Shown here: piece by piece, positions 45,801-55,600 of the stretch
How positions within the stretch are numbered: position 1 is the stretch's first letter
How the letters are laid out: every line of letters starts with the position of its first letter
Assembly: GCA_023634235.1 (NCBI GenBank)
Contig: JAMKCF010000080.1
Location: 124,001-188,000, forward strand
Direction of reading: 5' to 3'
Length of the DNA stretch: 64,000 nt
Source: Pisaster brevispinus
Lineage: Eukaryota; Echinodermata; Asteroidea; Forcipulatida; Asteriidae
Notes under the pieces: model-generated
The model's input: the letters and a program-made list of their open reading frames with translations, nothing else
What the model was told of the DNA's origin: nothing
Databases searched by the model: none
Program-made: the position numbers and the translations under genes

Positions 45801-48633
45801 GACTTAAACAACCGCTGGCGACCGCATTGTTTGACCACTCAAGCGTGAAGCACACATTCTTACACAACAGAAAGCTTTCGTTTAAAGGTCATTTTTACAA
45901 ACTCCATTATCTCCTTGAAGATAATGTTCTACAGCAAAAAGAGCAATAAAATAGTTCTTCCTTATTGAATTCCCTTTCACATCATTCAAAATTCATTGAG
46001 ATTGGTCAATACATGTCAAAGTTCTTTGTCTTGCTTTCTTCAGTGTAATCTGTAATCTCAAACACTTTTTTGCACACAACCATATGGCGCTCTGTAGGTG
46101 TTTGGCATTTCGGATCTTCCAACTCCAATTTGAAGCGATTGCATAATAGCAACCTTATTTTATGTTACCATCACTGGAAAGATCTGATCTTTCTCTTTCC
46201 AGCGATGGTAACCTTGGGTATGGAGGGTGAACATGAACAAAACTAAAGCTTTATTACAAATGGCCTTTGTGCTCAGGCTTGAGTGCTTTTTTGTGTGTAA
46301 GCTTGGTCGACTAAAGTCGCCAATGGTAAGGAAGAGGGGGGTATGAGTGCAGTCGACTAAAGTCGCCTTTGGTAACGAAAGGGTTAAAGAACTTGATGGC
46401 CCAAGGAGGTTTTGAGCAAATCTTGAAATAAGGACAAATCCTGAGAAATCACACGCCTCACATGCAGTCAGTAGTGTACACACGTAATACCAAACGTACT
46501 GAATCTAGATTCATGAACTAGGTACATTTTGAGTACATTTGTACAACTTAAATTACTAAAACTAATTGTTGCACTATGCCATGACCAAAGTCTCCCTTCT
46601 CTTTAGCCCGACCATACAGACACTGCAAAACGTAGGACTAGGCCCACTTGCACATATACGCAACCTCAACCACCCACTATCCTCCACTCAAAGGTCACTC
46701 AACACTGAAAAGTTACGACTTGGCAAAAGATTGGTGTGCCAGGGGCCGATTTCACAAGGCACTAAGATTCATCTCAAGATGAGGTGTCAGTATTGCCATA
46801 GCGATTTGTATCGTAATGTCACACTTTGTTTAGCAATTAAATGGTGATTTGCAGTAAAGATCAATCTTAACTCTTTGTGAAATCAGCCCCTGGCCCATTT
46901 GTTATCTGGGCTTGCAGTCCTCATTCCTCAGCAATCAGACTTGGTATTTGTTGCCTCCAGAGCTCTTTCACGAGGGACTACACAACTTCCTATAAAAGAT
47001 AATTTTGGAAGGTGAGGGCTAAGACAGGAACAGTGTCCTTACCTCCCGCGTCTTAAAGCTGACAAAACAGTAACCTCTTGGTTTGCCCTCACTTGGTCCC
47101 GTCTTGTGAAAAAGGAAGTCAAATTGTGCAATTTCACCGTGACGTCTCAAGAGCTTCAACAAGCTGTACCTATATTTAAAACAATATTTGAAGGTACATG
47201 AATACAATGATTGGATCTTTGGAAGATTTAATTCATGAGGAAGTTTAACAAGGAGGCGCCCGAGGGGAGGCGGAACTGAACTTTCTAAATGAACTCAAAT
47301 TAAATTCTTAAAAAGGCATGTTTGTTTGGGGCATTTATGGTGCACTATTGGAGTTTGTGCCGTGTCCTAGTCCTACACGATGTACTGTTCTGGGTTTTGC
47401 ATAGAGCCAGTAACTAGGGCGCTTTAGTCCTTTTTTCCCCCTTCTTTAATCTTCGGTCGTACTAGCACCCCAGCATGCCCAGCGAACCATTGTACATAAT
47501 GATGGTAAACCACAATTGCCACAAAAAATGCCCCAAAATGAAAAAAAACACTGTATCTAGCATTTTGTTTTTGGAGCTGTTGGTTGTGTGCAGTCTATGG
47601 GACCTTGCTGGTTTTGCTGGAGCAAAATAGATAGTGGGTAAACAGGTAAATGTATTAAAGTAGTAAACATTCAACAACGTTGTTAACTATTTTGTAGAGA
47701 TGGTGGGTAGCTACTCCTAGAAGTTTGCGGAACCATAGGTCATCATGCACAAAATCTGGTTCATGTATGTTAACCAACCGTTGATGCATATAAACACATG
47801 AACCGCTGGTTATCGTCGACCAGCATGCGTGCAGAATACAATTGATTACCGACTGCAGTAACCATATTGGTTACCGAACGGCGAGGATTCTGGAAAAAGG
47901 TGAGACTTTATCTCTTTTTTTTTGATTTTTTTTTTGCGGAGTGGATGTTCTGGACCAGCGCAACACTCAAAGAAAGAGAGTTCAAAGAACAAATACAGCC
48001 TTATTTTGGCAAGATCAGATTTTAAAAAGGGCAAAAAGTTTCGAAAGGATTTTGTACATGTCACTCTATACTATGAGGTTCGTGGAGACGATAGCGGAAC
48101 GAACCTCATTAAATTAGTTCTAGTGTGGTTTCGTTCTAGTACCCGTAGGACTAGGCATTGCTAGTGCTAGGACTAGAGGAGTAGAGTGTGCTGTGCTATG
48201 CCTTTAATTTTATGGGTAGCTAAAATAAAAATGAAGAATATTAAATTAATAATAAAAATATAATTATATTTATAATTATGTCTTTAGTTTATAGAACGAA
48301 ATTTGAGCTTCTTAAAGCAAGTCACAGCATAAACAAAATATACGTTTATGAACAATACATAAACAAAACATACATGTAAAAGTAAAACATTTACTTGAGA
48401 TTTCATTCGCAATCAATTCCAATTGTAGAGAAAGCCAATTTTTGACCCCAGACTAGTCAGTGTGCGCTGCACAGTGCACTGCGGCAGATGGATCGGAACG
48501 GAAGGAGAACCTGACATTGACAATGACATGTCAAAATGTACGTTTACCAAGCGGACCATAATTATTTTTCTTACTCAGATATCTTTTCGTCGATGTTCCC
48601 AACCCAGAGTCGCCGTCGTTCACTCTGCTCCAT
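42876..48633 (-). CDS. RBM18: RNA-binding protein 18 (single RRM)
   Basis: Coding exons in order: 48633-48575, 47169-47043, 45261-45166, 44554-44430, 43029-42876. GT-AG sites and phases agree throughout, giving 186 aa (human 190). The RRM covers about residues 9-85: RNP2 LWVGNI (9-14), the family signature [15 protein letters not shown]1 RGYCFVSF (51-58), then [20 protein letters not shown] and VKWAHSQ. The C-terminal part has [16 protein letters not shown] and ends KRFKPYDKR, matching RBM18 of other animals. It is presumed nuclear and its precise role is poorly known in the family. The start is the only ATG ahead of RNP2 in frame in this exon. The promoter side has CAAAATGGCTGC, which resembles a YY1 site. 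Introns hold MITE B, SINE, LINE and piggyBac-type elements. Confidence 0.95.
43358..43555. mobile_element. MITE family B, copy (RBM18 intron)
   Basis: GGGCCCAATTTCATGGCTCTGCTTA at the left and AGCAGAGCCATGAAATTCGGCCC at the right. Inner TAAGCAAAGAATTCC and AAGCAAAGA motifs. Confidence 0.7.
43799..44354. mobile_element. Family G MITE split by a LINE fragment
   Basis: The left half (TTAAAGGGTCTGTGTTGTCATG ... GTTCATGGAATGT) ends near 43855. The right half resumes near 44210 (ACTGAGTGAATGTTCATAAC ... GGTGACACAGCTCCTT). Between them lies LINE sequence, so the LINE came later. Confidence 0.55.
43872..44205 (+). mobile_element. Non-LTR retrotransposon 3' fragment (LINE)
   Basis: The translation contains [18 protein letters not shown] and RSWGDRSF, then in a shifted frame [11 protein letters not shown]. 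This is the usual C-terminal sequence of L2/CR1-like LINE polyproteins, here frameshifted. The 3' tail has TTGAGCGCCTTGAGCGTCACTG and CTATATAAGAAG. Confidence 0.65.
44673..44960 (+). repeat. tRNA-Leu-derived SINE, 3' truncated
   Basis: GTCGTGGCTGAGCGGTCAAGC, GACTCAAGAT, GTGGGTTCGAGTCCCAG and CCTTCGGATGGCAC, through GATTTGCCCTGGTGTTTCTGG. Confidence 0.7.
45427..45662. mobile_element. MITE family B, copy (RBM18 intron)
   Basis: Left end GGGCCCAATTTCATGGCTCAGC is intact. The right end reads GGGCCATGAAATTGAATCC, with the terminal GGGCCC eroded. Confidence 0.6.
45778..46383. mobile_element. piggyBac-type MITE, TTAA target duplication
   Basis: 606-bp element with ends CCCTTTCGTTACC and GGTAACGAAAGGG, bordered by TTAA at 45774-45777 and 46384-46387. 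No transposase frame is seen. Inner TCGACTAAAGTCGCC repeats occur near the right end. It lies in an RBM18 intron; a diverged relative is at 27900-28190. Confidence 0.8.
46742..46889. mobile_element. MITE family C, copy (RBM18 intron)
   Basis: GGGGCCGATTTCACAAGGCAC at the left and CTTTGTGAAATCAGCCCC at the right. Contains CTAAGATTCATCTCAAGATG and the inverted CAATCTTAA. Confidence 0.65.
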
Positions 48634-49613
48634 GGCATGCCACACTTTACAAAGAGACTGTGTGCACTGACGAAAAGTGACAGGAGGACCGCGTACAGCA
48701 GCCAGCCCTCTATGCAGCCATTTTGGGCACTCGGTCAACAATTGAGGGCGCAATCTAGTGAGCAAAGTACAAAAAAGCATCGCCATATTCGGTGCAAAAA
48801 ATCTCGACGTGCAAATAATAAGCCCCAAATAGGGCCAATAAAGAAGTGGATTAGCCCTATTTATGGGCTAGTGCAAATAGGGTCAGTTTGAATGTGGTCA
48901 CAACATCTGTAAACACGATTGAATATGTTGCTGACATTCGGCCGTGCACATGGAGGTATACCTCCATGGTCCACCTCGGGCCTTCAATGGCAAAACAGCC
49001 TAATTAAAAAAATGACATTTTGAGATAGGTAAGAACAGAGATTAGCTGTTTTGCCAAAACAATGAGATGAACGTGTAAAAAGAGGCTGAGATAGGACATG
49101 TTATATAATAGAAAACCATAGTATGCCTTTAAAACTTTGTAATGGAAAAAGCGCCCTCAAATTACCCATAAATTATCTTATTTTTGAGTTGGGCTGTTTT
49201 GCCATGGAAGGGCCGACCTGCCGAGGTGCGTCTATACCTAAAAATAGAATTTGGAAATTCCGCAAGCCCCGTGCTTGCTTAGTAGCCAATGAAAAAACCC
49301 AAACCAACCACACCTTCTGGAAAAGGTACATAAGTGCCGTGTACATTGATGCAGACTGGTTAATGCATACGTTTCATGTCACCAACAATTATGCTCGTAT
49401 AAGAAAGAAGAAGAGAGAAACACATCGAGTTTAATATCATTCACAGGTATCATAGACCATAGAGCAAGGACATAGACCATGGATGTAGATATAGACAGAG
49501 ATCTTCTGTAGGGTATTGTATATAGTGGATTACGGGCATGACGGGGAGAGCGGTGTGGTGCGATAATTTCCTGTCACCGCTCATTCAACAGATCCGAAGC
49601 CAACGGGCTCATC
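48634..49613. promoter_or_regulatory. Divergent intergenic region between RBM18 (-) and the death-LRAT gene (+)
   Basis: About 1 kb. The RBM18 side has CCATTTTG and CGCCATAT motifs (YY1-like on the minus strand). A probable palindromic element lies around 48940-49235, with GGGCCTTCAATGGCAAAACAGCC on one side and GGGCTGTTTTGCCATGGAAGGGCC on the other. TATATAGTGG near 49519 lies about 95 bp before the proposed start of the plus-strand gene. Confidence 0.4.
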
Positions 49614-52600
49614 ATGGACAGACAAGGTAAAGGTGAGACTGTTTATTTTCACATTGTGATTGTATTTTGAACTGGTTCCAGGTTCCTTTATGTCAAGTGT
49701 ACGGCCACCATCCAGTTCATCAAGGGGAGTACATTTTTGCTTGTTATTCCTTTTTCAACTGTGTTTAGTATTAGTATAGTATTAGTATTAGCATTATTTT
49801 ATAGGGTTTTTAAAAATGTATTTCTTAATGATGATAATAGCAGGCACATAATTATTATAGCGGCGTGCCGTTGGAGGGGGGGGGGGGGGGCTTTGGAGTT
49901 CATACAACTCGTCCTTCAGACAACTCGACCGGTCAGACAACTCGACAGCTTGACAACGTCAGTCAGACAACTCGACGGAGTTCCAAGACAAGTCGACGGG
50001 TTATTAAGTTGACGGATGACTAACAATGCACCAGCGACCATGTTCACGAATTTCTTGTATAAATCTTGTATTTCCGTAATTTAAGCGTGAACCTTAAAGA
50101 AATATTCCGTTGGAGCATTTATTGATTACATCTTGCCTTTGCACCGTATACTCTGGCTTTAAAGTTGCCTGTAGATTTAATTCAAATCAACCAATGACTG
50201 GGTGGTAAACACGATTTTAAAATGTTATGGTTTTTACATTTCTAACCGGTCATTTGAAAGATCAATCCAGGGACATCTTTGATGATTGACAGGATTTTCT
50301 TGTTTGTTTTTGTCGTGGAATTTTTTTTAATGACAGGAATGCCATAGGAATGTGACAACAGGGGCGGAGCAGCTCCCCCCCCCCGGAAAATAATTTATAA
50401 ATTTTGGGTGAGGGTGCCTGGGGCACCTAATCGAGAATTTAAGTGGCAATAGCCAAGTGTTCTTTTTCTTATTTCACATTTTGTTTGTTTAAGTTTCAAA
50501 TATATAAAACGAAAAACAAAAGAAAAAAAAACCCAACAACAACAAGAACAATACAAACAAACAAACAAACAAACAAACAAAAAACAAACAAACAAACAAA
50601 CCCAACACTGTGAAAACGACATCAAATTTGGGGTCATATTTCACTGTGAAAACGACAATTACTGGCTCATTATAAGCCGAAAGCTCTCATATTAGCGATT
50701 TAAAAAATTGTATTTATTTATTTATTTATTTATTTATTTATTCATTTATTTAGTTAGTTAGTTAGTTATGTAGTTATGTAGTTATGTAGTCATGTAGTTA
50801 TCTATTTATTTTCTTATTTATTTGATTGCTGATTGCGGTTGTTACGACCAAAACAAATTAAGAACAATGTGTATACGTGATAAAAACGTGGCACTTTCTT
50901 TTCCTGACTCACACAGGCGGACTCAGCCCAAATTTGTACATGGTTGTTACTCCGTGTATGGTTGATACCATCACAAAACATTATACACTGTCTCCGACTG
51001 CTTTGTCAGCTCTACCAATCCTGCATAAAACGCTTTGTTTTCCCTTGCTATCTTGATAGGGCCTACGGTTGCTTATTTCCTTCCCAACTCTATTGTTTTA
51101 TACGGGGGATTTCCACTAATCTATTGCTCAATAATCTGCCACAGCCGGAATTCCCCCGACAAACACATTGATTAGAGCCACACAGCTTGGACTTTCAAGT
51201 GGAGGCACGACCTGTATTATAACCGTTCACATGGAAGAAAACAATAGATTGCACTGTCTGATTTGTGTCAATGATTTTGATATGAAAAAAGGGGACTCGT
51301 CTCAAAACTTGCTCAGCTGCTGTTTTTATTTTATTTTTTTTTTATCTTGAAATATGAGAATATGAGACATATTATTTCACATTTGAACAGCTAGTGATCT
51401 CGCCTGTCGGAGGCCATGGAATCTAAACACTAAGATCACTCTTTATTTTTGTGTATGGGTCCATAATTTCATGGCTCTGCTTAACGCCGTATTCTGCGCT
51501 TGCGATCACTATTCTCCGCTTACTGTGCTGTGCAAGCGCCGAATTTCTGCGCTAGTGGTAAGCGAAGAATGCATAAGTAGTAACGTGGAGTAACAAGCAA
51601 AAGTTCTTTGCTAGCCCGTGAAATATACGCTTGACATATACGTGAGCAAAGAATTCCCTGCTTCCGTAAGCGCCGATTCTTTGGTAAGCCGAGCCATGAA
51701 TTTGGGCCCCGGTTTGTACATAGTTTTTTTGTACGTTATATAGACCATGTAACGTTTATTTACAAAAAGAGATTGTGCAGAGTCCATGGTATTTAGGGCA
51801 GGCGAGATACTACACTGCTGGCCATGGACAATTTTACATTCTGTGACATAATTTCCACCTAATTCAAAAGCTACAAAAAATAACAGCTGAACAAGTTTTG
51901 AGATTTGCAAGTTTTTCTTAATTCATATAAAAATGGATAAAAATGAGAGAGTGTGCAATATAATCATGTATACGATTGTATGTATTTTTTCATTGGGAGC
52001 TAGCTGTGTGTACAAATCGTGCCTGCAGTGAAGTCAATGCGCAGGCTCTGTGGTTCTTCTGTAAACGTGATGTCATAATACACTGGAGCAACCATCCACG
52101 ACTGCACAGTGTACTTTAACCCTAGCTGTACGACATAGGGAACTACATGATACAGCTATAGATACACAACCTAGCTTCAGATAATGTTTAATCAATAACC
52201 AATAACTCACGATACAATTTGTTTTTTATTGGATGGAACAAAACGTTGATCAGACCTACACATTGGAAATGATATTGGTAATTAGCAGTGTGAAGGTAAA
52301 CAAAACCACAAAAACAAACAAACAAACAAACAAACAAACAAACAAACAAATAAGTTTCCCCCTTTTAAAACCAAATTGAGAAGTGACAACTACCATTAAA
52401 AACTTTACTGCATAAATTTATAATATTTGTGTATTTGTTTAAATATGAAACATGTAGCTAACAGAGTAGGGCTCCATTGTGCTCCATAATATGGTATCTT
52501 GTTTACTTTCCGTCGCATATACAATTTTTGGCTTTGTATTGTTTCTTCGTGCCTCGCATTTTTTTATTTTGTTAGAGGCGTTGCATTTTACACGGATAAG

Positions 52601-55600
52601 TACACTTTTGTTTTTTAAATAATTATTTTATAGTAAATTTATACATAATTATGCTGCCGGGATTTTCCAGATGTTTAATGGTGTTTATTGCGGGGGGGGG
52701 GGGGGGGGGGTTATAGACCGTATTGAATAACCCCTTTGTTGCTATGAAAGTTGCCATCTTGTAGGGAAAACCGTATGCGCGTCTAAACGGCCGCGTACAT
52801 CAATGAAGCACGCAGCGTTCCCGGTTTGATTTCTACGGCACATGCACGCACACCATCACGCACACGCTAGACGCCATGTTGTAGGGCAGATATTTGAATG
52901 GTGACGTCATATTCAATACGGTCTATAGACTGTGCAAGTCTCGCGCGTATTCGAACATTGGGATCCGTTAAAGCGCGTGAGTTTGTTTCTTTAACGCGTT
53001 AAAGCAATGTACGTGGGACCACAGTGGTCCCAAAAATGTTCGAGTACGCGCGAGACTTGCACGGTCTATTGTGACAAGAAATTTAAGTAAAACTTTGAAC
53101 GACCCGGTCTATTTTCCCGTCCTTTCTTTTCCCTCGCTTTTGGTTTAGTTGGGGGAGGGGGGAAATTGAATTAAAAAAATAATTTTCATGATTACCCCCT
53201 TTTGAATCTAGGGATTGGATCCAGTGACTGTCTTCACTGAAACATCTTTTCGTCCACAATAGTCTCCGTGGGAAATGGTCTTAAAATAGATAACAAGGAA
53301 GATTGAAGAAATCCACTTTTCAATTTAAATTGGTAAACCCATCCATCTATAGAATTAAACGGTAAAAAAACCTGTTTCTACACGCGCTTCTCTACTCTAG
53401 TTGTCATGTTTTACTAGAGCTCTGGCATTATGTAGGTCGGGCCGTATCCGAATTGGCGTTTGCGGCTACGGCTACGGCTGGGACCGCCGCGCCATCATGC
53501 GTTAAAGCATTTAGAGGACGTCCTTAGCAACACCCTTAGCAACAGTCGTAGCCGTAGCTTTAACCGCCAATTCGGATACGGCTTGAGCTAAGCTTTAACA
53601 TCATTGCAAATCCACGTCGATTAAAATAGTTCATGCACTTACAGTAGGCTAGGACCATTCAATTTTACTGATGGGGGCCAGCTCTACGATCTACCACCAT
53701 TGATTAACACAATCGCAAACCATACGGGTGACCGAAAGATAACCGATACACGGATAAGATTAAATGAGTAAGAACATTCCTGAAATGTAAGGGCCATGCC
53801 ACACGAGGCAATTTACAGGCAACCAGTTCCAGGCAATCTCCATGAAAAAAAGACATTCACATTTCAATGTTAAGACATTGTTTGAAAAATTACTCCTGTG
53901 CTACCAAAGTGGTCCTGTAGCATGCGCTACAGTTGGTTGCCTCCAAGTTGCCTGTAAAAGTTGCCTCGTGTGACAAGGCCCTTACTTGCAGGTCTGGGTT
54001 CCCATTAAGTTATAGACCCAGAATCTCTCAGATGTTACACTTAAAGGAGGGTTACAGACTCTTTGCATCACAGACAGAAACAAAATAATTCAGGTTCTGA
54101 CACATGATCTGGACTATAGTTCTTTCTTCCTCTGGTGACTCAAGAAAATTTGAAGGCTTAAGAATATTTTTGTACAATTCCATGAAAAGTCTCCGAGTCG
54201 ACTGCCTGCTGATATAAAAGTTATTGTTGCATTGACGTCATGAAAATGTGTATCTGGTCTATTTTTCTTTGGTTGTCAGAAATGGGTGAAGATTTCTCCC
54301 TCGAGATCCTTTCCAGCCGGCTCGGTGAAGCCTGGCCGTCCCTCGCCACCCAGCTTGGTTTTGATGACGCTGAATGTCAAAGCATCATTGTAGCGTACGA
54401 GGGTCGGATCAGCAGGCAGGCCCATTACATGCTGCAAGCCTGGATTGAACGACATGGGGGTGTTATCCAGATGTCAACCCTGATCGAAGCCTTGAAAGAG
54501 ATCAAACGGCCAGATTTGCTCAGGGAGCTAGGTAAGGAACCCTTAAGTGAGCACAGGTGACACAAAATCGTAGCACACTATAACTATCTTCACTGTTTTC
54601 TCCAAAGTGCAATGCCCTGGGGGAGTCAAAGTCTTAGATATCCTTGACTGGACCATTCCACATACCTAAAACGGGATCAGGTCCAAGAGTTGTGTAGTTT
54701 TTGTTTTTTTGAGGGCCTGACAAATATTTTTTTTACTCATAACTTCGTGTACAAAAATGCAAAATTGTGGAGCCATCTGTTCTTTATAGCAGGCTTCCAG
54801 ATGGTTTGCTAACAAACTGTGCTAGGTTCCGAGGTTTCCAACACCCACCCACTGCCAATCAAACCCTTTGGTTTACTAGGGTGCCAGTAACCAGTGGGAC
54901 CTTCCTGCATGTTTGTATTTCCTGGGTTATCCCTGCACTTAACAACAAAACCCAGAAAGAAACCAATATTGAAAGGGAGGATTGAGCTATGAACTTCACA
55001 CTGTCGATGAATTTCACAAAAAAGCATTACAATAGAGTCATTGAAATACGGTAGAGTCTTCTGAGCTTTGTCCAGCCGACGTCTTGTAATGCTAGATAGA
55101 TGAACATAATGATGATGATGATGATAAAGACATCACACGAATTGCCCACAGGTGACGCTCCTTGGTCTAGTGTTTGCTTTACCGTTTGGACATTACGGTT
55201 TCAATATTAGTGTTATTTTTCACAAAATGAAGTACTGTACTTTGAGGAGAACAACGTAATTGAAAAAACAAAACAACAACACCACTTTAACTAGATAACA
55301 AATACCACTTGTATTATGTACACTGTACACAGTTACAGATATATCTCTTACCATTTCTAGGTGTAGAAGTTCTGGACAACGAGACTATAAAAAAGGTAGT
55401 ACGAAAAGTAAAAGAATCATGGCCGGAGCTGGCCCTCTACCTCGGTTTCGACATTGAAGACTGCCGGAGTATTATCACAAGCTTCCCGGGAACAAGTGAG
55501 CGTGCAGGTCAGATGCTGGCAAACTGGAGGCAGAAGTTCAACGGGGCTAACCCACTAGAGACCTTGTCAAAAGCTCTCCAAGCAATAGACCCTGAACTTG

